Shown: positions 13,309-20,555 of the stretch, piece by piece
How positions within the stretch are numbered: the first letter of the stretch is position 1
Layout of the letters: each line of letters begins with the position of its first letter
Source: JAGQSZ01 sp049672765
GTDB taxonomy: Bacteria; Actinomycetota; Acidimicrobiia; Acidimicrobiales; Microtrichaceae
Direction: 5' to 3'
Length of the DNA stretch: 23,354 nucleotides
NCBI GenBank assembly: GCA_049672765.1
Contig: JBATWQ010000032.1
Location: 1 to 23,354, forward strand
Notes under the pieces: model-generated
What the model saw: only the letters and a program-made list of their open reading frames with translations
What the model was told of the DNA's origin: nothing
Databases searched by the model: none
Program-made: the position numbers and the translations under genes

Positions 13309-14502
13309 ATGGCCAGCCACGGAATCAAGGACCAGGTCGCGATCGTCGGGATGGGCTGCACGCCCTTCAAGGAGAGCTGGGACAAGAGCCTTGACGACCT
13401 GATCGTCGACGCGGTCACCCAGACGCTCGACTCGGCCGGGGTCAAGAAGGACGACATCGACGCCTGGTGGCTCGGCACGGCCCAGTCCGGCATGTCGGGT
13501 GTCACCCTGGCGGCACCGATGAAGCTCCAGAACAAGCCGGTGACCAGGGTTGAGAACTTCTGCGCCACCGGCTCCGAAGCCCTTCGCCAGGCGTGCTACG
13601 CAGTCGCCTCGGGGGCCTACGACATCGCCGCCGCTGTCGGGGCCGAGAAGGTCAAGGACTCGGGATACCAGGGTCTGAACGCATTTCCCGTCCCGAGCGA
13701 TGGAACCCAGAGGACACTCACCGCCGCTGGCATGTTCTCACTGGTGGCTCCGGCGTACGCCGAGCGCTACGGCATCGAGCCGACAACGCTTCGCCGTACC
13801 CTCGCCCGGATCGCATCCAAGAACCACGCCAACGGCGCCAAGAACGAGCGCGCCCAGTTCCGCCGAGAAATGTCGGTCGACTCCATCTGCGCCATGCCCG
13901 CGGTCGCCGGCATGCTGTCGGTGTTCGACTGCGCGGGAGTCGCCGACGGTGCCGCTGCAGCGATCGTGGTGCGTGCCGGTGACGCCTACAAGTACACCGA
14001 CAAGCCGCTGTTCGTGAAGGCGCTGTCGATGGTTGCCGGCAACGGTTCCGGTCTTGCGGACCCGGACTTCGATTACACCCATTTCGACGAGTGCGAAGCG
14101 GCCGGCAAGGACGCATACGCACAGGCCGGAATCACCAATCCGCGCACCGAACTGGCCATGGCCGAGGTCCATGACTGCTTCACGCCGACCGAACTGGTCC
14201 TCATGGAGGATCTGGGATTCTCCGGGCGTGGCGAAGCATGGCGCGACGCCGAAGCCGGCGCCTTCGACCTGACCGGAGATCTGCCTGTGAACACCGACGG
14301 GGGACTCAAGTCCTTCGGGCACCCCGTGGGCGCGTCGGGTCTCCGCATGATCTTCGAATGCTGGCTGCAGCTTCGTGGGGAAGCTCCCGACGACCGCCAG
14401 ATCGACACCGTCGATCGGGGTCTGGCACTGACCCACAACCTGGGTGGATACCCGGGCGACATGGTCAGTTTCGTGGGTATCTTCGGTAACCGCCTTGGCT
14501 GA
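13309..14502 (+). CDS. Thiolase (SCP2/archaeal acetoacetyl-CoA thiolase type)
   Basis: This 397-residue thiolase has an intact active site: the acyl-accepting C85 in ENFCATGSEAL, H288 in EVHDCFTPTELV and H338 in FGHPVGASG. The HDCFTPTE form and single compact domain place it with SCP2-type and archaeal acetoacetyl-CoA thiolases; it either cleaves 3-ketoacyl-CoA or condenses acyl-CoAs. It follows the cysteine-less synthase-like/DUF35 fusion gene on the same strand with a repeat-bearing 118-base gap, and such thiolases commonly need a DUF35 partner. A joint complex is therefore plausible. The ATG at 13309 follows GGGAG at a 9-10 base spacing. Substrate could be a branched or steroid-derived acyl-CoA; this is not shown. 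Confidence 0.9.
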   Translation: MASHGIKDQVAIVGMGCTPFKESWDKSLDDLIVDAVTQTLDSAGVKKDDIDAWWLGTAQSGMSGVTLAAPMKLQNKPVTRVENFCATGSEALRQACYAVASGAYDIAAAVGAEKVKDSGYQGLNAFPVPSDGTQRTLTAAGMFSLVAPAYAERYGIEPTTLRRTLARIASKNHANGAKNERAQFRREMSVDSICAMPAVAGMLSVFDCAGVADGAAAAIVVRAGDAYKYTDKPLFVKALSMVAGNGSGLADPDFDYTHFDECEAAGKDAYAQAGITNPRTELAMAEVHDCFTPTELVLMEDLGFSGRGEAWRDAEAGAFDLTGDLPVNTDGGLKSFGHPVGASGLRMIFECWLQLRGEAPDDRQIDTVDRGLALTHNLGGYPGDMVSFVGIFGNRLG

Positions 14503-14523
14503 GGCGGACCTGGACCGCTGAAG

Positions 14524-14643
14524 ATGGGCGGAGTGACCGGTGTCGGTGCGACCTTTCCCAGGCTGAGCGTCGGACGGATCCGGATATGTCTCAACCTCGC
14601 TCCCAACCGTGCCGAAACAGCATCTGAGCAGGATGGTTACTGA
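14524..14643 (+). CDS. Possible small ORF coupled to the degenerate GGDEF gene
   Basis: An ATG at 14524 opens a 39-codon frame (MGGVTGVGATFPRLSVGRIR then ICLNLAPNRAETASEQDGY) whose TGA overlaps the next gene's ATG as TGATG. The downstream gene has only a weak ribosome site, so reinitiation could matter. There is no recognisable domain and no good Shine-Dalgarno, so it may be just a leader sequence. Confidence 0.25.
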   Translation: MGGVTGVGATFPRLSVGRIRICLNLAPNRAETASEQDGY

Positions 14644-15131
14644 TGGGTCTCCCAGATCGAAATCAAGTTATTTGGCATCTCGACAAGTTGCTCGAACGTT
14701 GGAACGCGAGCGGTGTCCTCGCCGATGCGGGTAGTGGAACGACCGATCGATTCAGGCCCGAACCGAAGCCCCCGGCGGTGTACAGCATCGGACTCGTTGG
14801 ACACGATGAGCTCTACTCGATCGATGCCGAAGGGACCGACCTCGCACTGATCGAGATAACCCGTCGCCTCGACCGCCTGGTCAGGTCGGATGACCTGCTC
14901 GGGCGGGTTTCGCCGGACCAGTTCCTGCTGGCCGCCGGTTCGGTCGCGCCTTCCACGGCAGGGGTCATCATGGAGCGGGTGAGCGGGGCCGTCGCGATGC
15001 CGATCGAAATTGGTGGACAACCGGTATCGCTTTCGGTCGAAATAGGCTTGGCGTTTGCCTTCGACGGAGCTTCGTCCGAATCGATGATTGCCGCCGCCGA
15101 GAAGGACCGGGCTCGACGAACACTCCAGTAG
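14643..15131 (+). CDS. Stand-alone degenerate GGDEF-domain protein
   Basis: This is a 162-residue single-domain protein following the GGDEF (diguanylate cyclase) pattern: MGLPDRNQVIWHLDKLLERW equals the GLPNRxxFxxxLxxxLxR start, IEITRRLDRLVRSDDLLGRVSPDQFLLAAG equals the LxxVAxRLRxxVRxxDxxARxGGDEFxxLL core, and VSLSVEIGLAFA equals the SxSIGVA strand. The catalytic GGDEF is replaced by SPDQF (residues 90-94), so cyclase activity should be lost. The RxxD motif five residues upstream, the product-binding I-site position, is kept (R81-S82-D83-D84), as in some c-di-GMP receptors. Its start is fixed by an in-frame stop 18 bases upstream. It lacks any sensory or membrane domain. It is probably a c-di-GMP-binding or purely structural protein. 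Confidence 0.6.
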   Translation: MGLPDRNQVIWHLDKLLERWNASGVLADAGSGTTDRFRPEPKPPAVYSIGLVGHDELYSIDAEGTDLALIEITRRLDRLVRSDDLLGRVSPDQFLLAAGSVAPSTAGVIMERVSGAVAMPIEIGGQPVSLSVEIGLAFAFDGASSESMIAAAEKDRARRTLQ

Positions 15132-15135
15132 GACC

Positions 15136-15167
15136 GACCCGACGTGAGAGACTCGAACAGTCGGGTC
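15136..15167. terminator. Possible hairpin terminator after the GGDEF-like gene
   Basis: GACCCGAC (15136-15143) pairs perfectly with GTCGGGTC (15160-15167) across a 16-base loop, beginning 5 bases after the stop codon. The stem is GC-rich but short, with no U-tract. Confidence 0.4.
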
Positions 15168-15268
15168 CGGGGCGTCCAAGCACCGGCAAAGGGATCTGTC
15201 TAATCGGATCTGCGCAATGATCCGGGAACGCCGGATCACGTACGGAACGAAGACTCAGGGGGTCACAG

Positions 15269-16213
15269 GTGGCAGGAATTATCTCTCCCGGGGAAGTCGC
15301 CTGGGGTCTTCAACTTCCCATCCAGTCCCAGAGCAAGATCTTCGTCCAGCCATGGGAGCAGTCCGCCGGTCCGGATGAGTTGCTGGCTGTGGCGCAGGCC
15401 GCCGACCGAGCCGGTGCCCTCTACGTAGGCGTATGTGACCACATCGGAATTCCACGTCCGGCGGACGACAAGATGTCGACGGTTTGGTACGACACGATCG
15501 CAACTCTCGGCTGGCTCGGAGCGCAGACCGAGCGGGTCCAACTCCTCAGCCACGTCTACGTCATCCCGTACCGCCACCCACTGGCGGTCGCCAAGTCGTT
15601 CACCACTCTGGATCGGCTCACAAACGGCCGGGCGATTCTCGGAGCGGGTGCGGGACACTTGGAGTCCGAGTTCGAGGTTCTCGGTGTCGATTTCGATTCC
15701 CGGGGTCGACAGCTCGAGTTGGCTCTGCCCCTCATCCGCAGCGCCTTCCAAGACGAATACGTGTCGACCGGTGCCGAGGGAGCGGAACGATCCGTAGGTG
15801 TATCACCACGGCCTGCGCGCCCCGGCGGTCCACCGATCTGGGTCGGAGGGTCCTCCAGGGTGGCTATACGCCGGGCTGCGCTGATGGCAGACGGGTGGCT
15901 GCCCCAGGGTCCCCCGAAGATGGGAATGAGCAAGGCGCTCGAGATGATCCGCGCCGAACGCGCCGAGGCCGGACTTTCTGAACGCTTCGACTTCGGTATC
16001 ACCGGTGGTCCAGTGTTCGTCGGCACGCCGAACATCGAGGTCGGGGAGTACACCCTGACCGGCACGGCTGAACAGATCGCCGATCGCTTACGTCGATACT
16101 CCGCAAAGGGCATCAACCAGATCCAGCTCCAATTCCTGGGAATCGACGCGTCGCAGACGTGCGATCAGATCGAACAGTTCGGCGCCGAGGTCGCTCCGCT
16201 GCTCCAGGGGTGA
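15269..16213 (+). CDS. LLM-class F420-dependent oxidoreductase (TIGR03619-like)
   Basis: This 314-residue protein belongs to the bacterial luciferase-like TIM-barrel superfamily, subtype commonly annotated as F420-dependent. Landmarks are WEQSAGPDELLAVAQAADRAGALYVGVCDHIGIP, TLGWLGAQTERVQLLSHVYVIPYRHPLAVAKSFTTLDRLTNGRAILGAGAGHLESEFEVLG and RPARPGGPPIWVGGSSRVAIRRAALMADGWLP. Members use F420 or FMN to oxidise or reduce varied substrates in actinobacteria. The start is GTG 15269 after a GGGGG ribosome site. No other F420 genes are present here. It stands alone between a possible terminator and the ecm leader. The substrate is unknown, and F420 versus FMN cannot be settled from the sequence alone. 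Confidence 0.87.
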   Translation: MAGIISPGEVAWGLQLPIQSQSKIFVQPWEQSAGPDELLAVAQAADRAGALYVGVCDHIGIPRPADDKMSTVWYDTIATLGWLGAQTERVQLLSHVYVIPYRHPLAVAKSFTTLDRLTNGRAILGAGAGHLESEFEVLGVDFDSRGRQLELALPLIRSAFQDEYVSTGAEGAERSVGVSPRPARPGGPPIWVGGSSRVAIRRAALMADGWLPQGPPKMGMSKALEMIRAERAEAGLSERFDFGITGGPVFVGTPNIEVGEYTLTGTAEQIADRLRRYSAKGINQIQLQFLGIDASQTCDQIEQFGAEVAPLLQG

Positions 16214-16246
16214 CAGACGGCTTCGAGCCGGACCGATGGTTCCAAG

Positions 16247-16388
16247 TACGATTCGAGTCACAGGCCACGGACAAGTTGCCTGGGGTACAGGCGTCGCGAA
16301 TGGCTGCCTGTGGTGGTTTTGGCGCAAGCGTGCGAGGCAGATCAGAGCAGGCTTGCAGGACAGAGTCGACTAGTGGGTCGAGGGCGAG
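16247..16388 (+). promoter_or_regulatory. Promoter and structured 5' leader of ecm
   Basis: TACGAT (16247-16252) is a good -10 box and implies a leader of about 130 bases before the ATG at 16389. The leader holds CAGGC at 16261-16265, GCCTG at 16278-16282, CAGGC at 16288-16292 and GCCTG at 16306-16310. These can form a nested structure (CACAGGC 16259-16265 with GCCTGTG 16306-16312, enclosing a 5-bp hairpin) or two sequential hairpins. GCAAGC (16324-16329) can also pair with GCTTGC (16351-16356). I could not fit a cobalamin riboswitch. Confidence 0.35.
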
Positions 16389-18443
16389 ATGGACGACAAG
16401 ACACAGAATGGCAATTCCGGGAGCGGTGAGGTGGCGGCGCACCAGATAGTCGATGGTGAAGGCGCAATCACCCGCGATCGACCATGGATCATCCGCACCT
16501 ACTCGGGGCACTCCAGTCCAAAGGCGTCTAACGAGCTCTACCGCTCCAACCTGTCGAAGGGGCAGACGGGGTTGTCGATCGCGTTCGACCTGCCAACCCA
16601 GTGCGGTTACGACTCAGACGACCCGATCGCCCGGCCCGAGATCGGCAAGGTCGGCGTTCCCATCAACTCCCTCGACGACATGCACGTCCTGTTCGACCAG
16701 ATTCCTATCGAGAAGATGAACACCTCGATGACGATCAACGGGACCGCCATGTGGCTGCTCGCCATGTACGTGGCCCTCGCCCGCGAGCGTGGGGTCGAGC
16801 TGACAGAGCTGACCGGAACCACCCAGAACGACCTGATCAAGGAATACCTGGCGCGGGGCACCTACATCTTCCCGCCCGAGCAGAGCCTGCGACTGATCGC
16901 CGAGATGTACGAGTTCTGCCTTGAGGAAATTCCTTCCTGGAACGCCTCCAACATCTGTTCGTACCACCTTCAGGAAGCGGCCGCGACTCCCACACAGGAG
17001 CTGGCCTTCGCCCTGGCGAATGCGATCAGCCTTCTGGATCTGATCGCCGAGCGGGGCAAGTTCACCGAGGAGCAGTTCGAGCGTGCGGTCGGGCGGATCA
17101 GTTTCTTCGTCAACTCGGGCATCCGCTTCGTCGAAGAGATGTGCAAAATGCGCGCGTTCGGGGAACTGTGGGACGAATACACACGTGACCGCTTCGGCGT
17201 CAAGAACGAGAAGTACCGTCGGTTCCGCTACGGCGTCCAGGTCAACTCTCTCGGCCTGACGGAGAGCCAGCCGGAGAACAACGCGTGGCGCATCCTCATC
17301 GAGACACTTGGTGTCACCCTCAGCCGCGACGCCCGTGCCCGGGCGATCCAGCTGCCGGCATGGAACGAGGCGCTGTCCCTGCCGCGCCCCTGGGATCAGC
17401 AGTGGTCACTGCGGCTCCAGCAGATACTTGCCTACGAAACGGACCTGTTGGAGTACCCCGATCTGTTCGAGGGTTCGGTGGTCGTCCGCTCGAAGGTCGA
17501 TGAGCTCAAGCGCGACGCACGCGAAGAGATCGACAAGATCCTCGGTATGGGTGGCGTCATTCCGGCGATCGAATCCGGCTACATGAAGTCCGCCCTCGTG
17601 CGATCCATGTCGGCGCGGATGAGCAACATCAACACGGGTGACCAGATCGTGGTCGGTCTCAACAAGTGGACCGACGGCATCGACTCGCCGCTTCTCGGCG
17701 GTGATGACGGCGGCATTTTCAGCGTCGATGAGTCAGCCGCCCGCGACGCGATCGAGAGCTTGGAGCGAACCCGTAGCGGACGCGATGAGGAACGCGCCGC
17801 AAAGTCCATCGAAGCGCTCAAGACCGCCGCGGTCAGCGGTGAGTCGATGATGGAGGCGTCGATCGAATGTGCGCTCGCAAGGGTGACCACCGGGGAGTGG
17901 GCAGGCGCTCTGCGCGACGTCTTCGGTGAGTACCGCCCCTCCACCGGGGTTGACGGCCAGAGTCTGGGTCTGGGCGGAAGCAGCGTCGAAGCGCTTCGTA
18001 CCCGGGTAGAGACGCTGACCAACAAGATGGGTCACCGTCCACGACTCGTCGTCGGCAAGCCCGGTCTCGACGGGCACTCGAACGGCGCAGAGGTGATTGC
18101 CGTCTCGGCCCGTCACGTCGGTTACGACGTGATCTACTCGGGTATCAGGCTGAGTCCCGACGAGATCGTCCAGTCCGCGGTTGAAGAGGACGCCGATGTG
18201 ATCGGGGCGTCCGTTCTCAGCGGGTCCCACATCGAACTGACCAGCCAGATATTCGACAAGCTGCGTGAGTACGGAGCGGTCGACAGCATCGATGTCGTAG
18301 TTGGAGGGATCATCCCACCGGCAGACTTCGAGAAGCTGTACTCGCTCGGGGTCAAGCGCATCTTCACGCCCTCCGACTACGAACTCATCGATGTGATGGA
18401 GTCGATCACCGGGGTTGTCGAAGAGCGAGCGGCCGGAGCGTGA
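16389..18443 (+). CDS. ecm: Ethylmalonyl-CoA mutase (MeaA/Ecm), coenzyme B12-dependent
   Basis: This 684-residue enzyme joins the catalytic TIM-barrel half and the C-terminal B12-binding half. Text in the barrel matches Ecm/MeaA more than methylmalonyl-CoA mutase: RTYSGHSSPKASNELYRSNL, GLSIAFDLPTQCGYDSD, MNTSMTINGTAMWLLAMY, YRRFRYGVQVNSLGLTESQPEN and LPAWNEALSLPRPWDQQWSLR. The cobalamin motif DxHxxG is D561-G562-H563-S564-N565-G566 in KPGLDGHSNGAEVIA. Ecm rearranges (2R)-ethylmalonyl-CoA to methylsuccinyl-CoA in the ethylmalonyl-CoA pathway for acetyl-CoA assimilation. The crotonyl-CoA carboxylase/reductase gene expected with it is not in the window. The stop overlaps the meaB start (GTGA). 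The ATG follows GAGGGCGAG. Another acyl-CoA mutase subtype is the main alternative. Confidence 0.82.
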   Translation: MDDKTQNGNSGSGEVAAHQIVDGEGAITRDRPWIIRTYSGHSSPKASNELYRSNLSKGQTGLSIAFDLPTQCGYDSDDPIARPEIGKVGVPINSLDDMHVLFDQIPIEKMNTSMTINGTAMWLLAMYVALARERGVELTELTGTTQNDLIKEYLARGTYIFPPEQSLRLIAEMYEFCLEEIPSWNASNICSYHLQEAAATPTQELAFALANAISLLDLIAERGKFTEEQFERAVGRISFFVNSGIRFVEEMCKMRAFGELWDEYTRDRFGVKNEKYRRFRYGVQVNSLGLTESQPENNAWRILIETLGVTLSRDARARAIQLPAWNEALSLPRPWDQQWSLRLQQILAYETDLLEYPDLFEGSVVVRSKVDELKRDAREEIDKILGMGGVIPAIESGYMKSALVRSMSARMSNINTGDQIVVGLNKWTDGIDSPLLGGDDGGIFSVDESAARDAIESLERTRSGRDEERAAKSIEALKTAAVSGESMMEASIECALARVTTGEWAGALRDVFGEYRPSTGVDGQSLGLGGSSVEALRTRVETLTNKMGHRPRLVVGKPGLDGHSNGAEVIAVSARHVGYDVIYSGIRLSPDEIVQSAVEEDADVIGASVLSGSHIELTSQIFDKLREYGAVDSIDVVVGGIIPPADFEKLYSLGVKRIFTPSDYELIDVMESITGVVEERAAGA

Positions 18444-19399
18444 GTTCGGACCACGAGGGCCTGGTCGCCAGGGCACTCGACCTGGACAAGTTTGCCGTCT
18501 CCAAGCTGATCTCGCTTTTCGAGGATCGTCGGCCCGAGGCGGCCGCGCAACGGGCTGCCGTTCTCGACCTGCTCGACAGCACGAGCGGGACCGTGCTCGG
18601 GATCACAGGGACACCCGGATCCGGCAAGTCCACACTTCTTTCCAGGCTGACCGTTGACCTGCTCCAACGGGACCCGGAGCTGTCACTGGCGGTCGTTGCC
18701 GTCGACCCGTCCAGCCATGTCTCGGGTGGCGCTCTGCTCGGCGACCGTACCCGCATGCGCTTCACACCCGACGAGCGCCGCCTGTTCTTCCGGAGCCAGG
18801 CGTCCGCCACGGACCTGGGCGGACTCGGACCGTCGAGCTTCCAGGTTTGTCGACTCCTGACACGCCTGTTCGACTGCGTGCTGATCGAGACTGTCGGAAT
18901 CGGACAGAGCGAGGCCGACATCCGCCACCTGGCCGATCGCGTGTACCTGGTTCTACAGCCGCTCGGCGGCGACGAGGTCCAGTTTCTCAAGGCCGGAATC
19001 GTCGAGGTTCCCCACGTCTTCATCCTCAACAAGTCCGACGAGCCGAGCTCCGATCTCAGCTACCACCAGCTGAACGCGAGCATGTGGCTGGCGCGTCCCT
19101 TCGATGAGATCGAACCCCCGATATTTCGCACCAGCGCTATCTCGGGTGAGGGTCTGGAACCGCTCGAGGCCGACATGCTCGCCGCCATCAGAACGCCGGG
19201 ACCGTTGTCTCTGCGGGACCGCGAGCCGTATTTCTTCGAACGGTGGGTGGACGACGAGTGGGGGCGGGTGGGCAGCGAGTACCTGCTTGGACCGCTCGGG
19301 GGTGCGACGTCGTTCCTAGGGGACTCCGGAGGTTATGACCGGGCCCAGGGACGCTTCGGAGCAGAGTTCATCGCCAGCCTGGGTACCGGCAAGCCGTGA
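18440..19399 (+). CDS. meaB: MeaB/ArgK-family GTPase, mutase chaperone
   Basis: This 319-residue G3E-type GTPase has the P-loop GTPGSGKS (57-64), switch segment VDPSSHVSGGALLGDRTRM (89-106), Walker B/G3 region ETVGIGQSE (150-158) and the guanine-specificity motif NKSD (197-200). MeaB proteins load intact adenosylcobalamin into acyl-CoA mutases and protect or rescue them from inactivation. Its GTG start (18440) overlaps the ecm stop as GTGA, so the two are translated together and this chaperone almost certainly serves the adjacent Ecm. The C-terminal extension (EPYFFERWVDDEWGRVGSEYLLG) is longer than the G-domain alone, as in the family, and may aid dimerisation. The gene ends just before a long hairpin. 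Confidence 0.9.
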   Translation: MSSDHEGLVARALDLDKFAVSKLISLFEDRRPEAAAQRAAVLDLLDSTSGTVLGITGTPGSGKSTLLSRLTVDLLQRDPELSLAVVAVDPSSHVSGGALLGDRTRMRFTPDERRLFFRSQASATDLGGLGPSSFQVCRLLTRLFDCVLIETVGIGQSEADIRHLADRVYLVLQPLGGDEVQFLKAGIVEVPHVFILNKSDEPSSDLSYHQLNASMWLARPFDEIEPPIFRTSAISGEGLEPLEADMLAAIRTPGPLSLRDREPYFFERWVDDEWGRVGSEYLLGPLGGATSFLGDSGGYDRAQGRFGAEFIASLGTGKP

Positions 19400-19413
19400 G
19401 ATTGCGAATTGGA

Positions 19414-19460
19414 GAAGTGTGATTGGAGTGGTCGAATGACGACCACTCCAATCACACTTC
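19414..19460. terminator. Perfect 21-bp hairpin terminator between meaB and the cupredoxin gene
   Basis: The left arm at 19414-19434 (GAAGTGTGATTGGAGTGGTC plus G) is perfectly complementary to 19440-19460 around the 5-base loop AATGA. It lies 15 bases after the meaB stop and 4 bases before the convergent cupredoxin stop, so it serves both. The arms are about half A/T, well below the local GC content, and there is no U-tract. Confidence 0.85.
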
Positions 19461-19463
19461 CTC

Positions 19464-19835
19464 TCATGAAACCTTGATGATGCCCTTCATCTCCGAGTGG
19501 ATCGTGCAGACGTAGTGGAACGTGCCGTTCTTGTCGAAGGTGTGCTTGAAGGTGCCCTTGTCCTGTTCGGGGCTTTCGAAGTCGTCGCCCTTGACGTCGT
19601 GGGTCTCCTTGCCGTCCCACTCCCAGGTGACGGTTCCACCGTTCTTGAGCTCAACTGTCTTGGGCTCGAAAGCGTTGTCCACGACCTTGACCGTGGCGTT
19701 CAGTTCGCCGGTGCTGGCTGCGCCAGGCGTGGTCGCCTTCGCCGAACCGTCGCTGCCGGAACTGCCACAGCCTCCTAGGGCAATCGCGCAGAGCGCGGCG
19801 ACTGCAACCACGAGCAAACGTGACTTCGTACGCAT
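19464..19835 (-). CDS. Plastocyanin/azurin-type copper-binding lipoprotein
   Basis: This 123-residue secreted lipoprotein has a basic N-terminus and hydrophobic segment ending in the lipobox LGGC, with lipidation at C23. After a Ser/Thr/Ala-rich linker comes a small cupredoxin domain with the blue-copper ligands H79 (THDV), C110, H113 and M116 (C-x2-H-x2-M). It would sit outside the membrane and carry electrons or bind copper. The ATG is preceded by GGAGG at good spacing. The gene faces meaB and shares its terminator. No copper oxidase or nitrite reductase partner is nearby. Confidence 0.9.
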   Translation of the reverse strand: MRTKSRLLVVAVAALCAIALGGCGSSGSDGSAKATTPGAASTGELNATVKVVDNAFEPKTVELKNGGTVTWEWDGKETHDVKGDDFESPEQDKGTFKHTFDKNGTFHYVCTIHSEMKGIIKVS

Positions 19836-20186
19836 TACTACCTCCGTTGTGTCTTGGCGGATCGAGCTCTGCGCGCCGATTCGTTGAACACGGGGTTAGG
19901 TCTGTCTCAGATCTGCCCGCGTGACAATTTCTACGGACCGGGCGAAAAGCCCGTTCAGAACTCGATGGATCCAGGGATCGGCGGCACGGGCATCACATGA
20001 ACACGGAAGATCCGGTTCGTGGTCTCTCGAGCAGGTGGATCGCTGGCTCCTCAATCGACCATAGTGCAGCAGGGGGCAGGACCAAATTGGCTGGACTCGG
20101 AGCAGCTGGCCCGAAGCGGCGGGTTGGACGACAGACCGAGCGGCCCGGGCGATTCGGGTCCATGACTAACCGAGCGGCCCCGCTTC
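19836..20186. other. 351-base intergenic region upstream of the cupredoxin gene
   Basis: No convincing gene. It must hold the cupredoxin promoter (minus strand): a -35-like TTGTCA lies at 19927-19922, but I found no clear -10 at the right distance. A small hairpin CGGGC-GAAAA-GCCCG lies at 19939-19953. Near the far end, the sequence ACCGAGCGGCCC occurs twice. An open frame at 19997-20212 on the plus strand runs into the lipoprotein gene and looks non-coding. Confidence 0.5.
20135..20180. repeat. Two direct copies of ACCGAGCGGCCC
   Basis: Exact 12-base copies at 20135-20146 and 20169-20180, 34 bases apart. The second ends 6 bases from the stop codon of the minus-strand lipoprotein gene, so this pair also sits just beyond a gene end. 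Confidence 0.6.
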
Positions 20187-20555
20187 TCAGGACAGGCCGC
20201 AGCTCTTCATGAGTTCTTCGATCGTCGACTGGTCCTTCGCAGAGAGAGTGTCGGTAGAACCGATGTTGGACGACAGGTCGTCCATGTTGTCCACCAGGCA
20301 GCGGGCCTGGGTCTCGTTGAAACCGAGTTTCGTGAAAGTCTCGACCAGGGCATCGATCGACTTGTCGCTGGGTGTGGACGACGGAACCGTCGACTTGGTA
20401 GCGGTGCTGGTGGTGGAGGATTCAAGCCCGGTTGTCCCAGAATCGCCGCCACACGATGCCAACAACCCCGGTGTGGCCATTGCGAGGAGAAGGAAAAGCA
20501 GCGGTCGGCGCCGCCCCCGGTGTCGATCTTGACGCAGAAGTCCCCGGGGATTCAC
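20187..20555 (-). CDS. Small secreted lipoprotein, unknown function
   Basis: This is a 122-residue protein. A basic N-terminus (RQDRHRGRRR) and hydrophobic segment lead to the lipobox LASC with lipidation at C35, then a Ser/Thr-rich spacer and a small helical domain (SIDALVETFTKLGFNETQARCLVDNMDDLSS...IEELMKSCGLS). Two cysteines, C86 and C119, could form a disulfide. Similar Cys-containing helical modules occur in many actinobacterial secreted proteins of unknown role. The start is GTG at 20555, overlapping the TGA of the cyclic-nucleotide-binding gene, so the pair is translationally coupled. No homologue with known function is recognised. Confidence 0.75.
   Translation of the reverse strand: MNPRGLLRQDRHRGRRRPLLFLLLAMATPGLLASCGGDSGTTGLESSTTSTATKSTVPSSTPSDKSIDALVETFTKLGFNETQARCLVDNMDDLSSNIGSTDTLSAKDQSTIEELMKSCGLS

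Noticed and set aside
16253..16388. Cobalamin riboswitch before ecm
   Set aside because: The leader is short and I could not find the conserved core or a convincing B12 box; only generic stems are visible.
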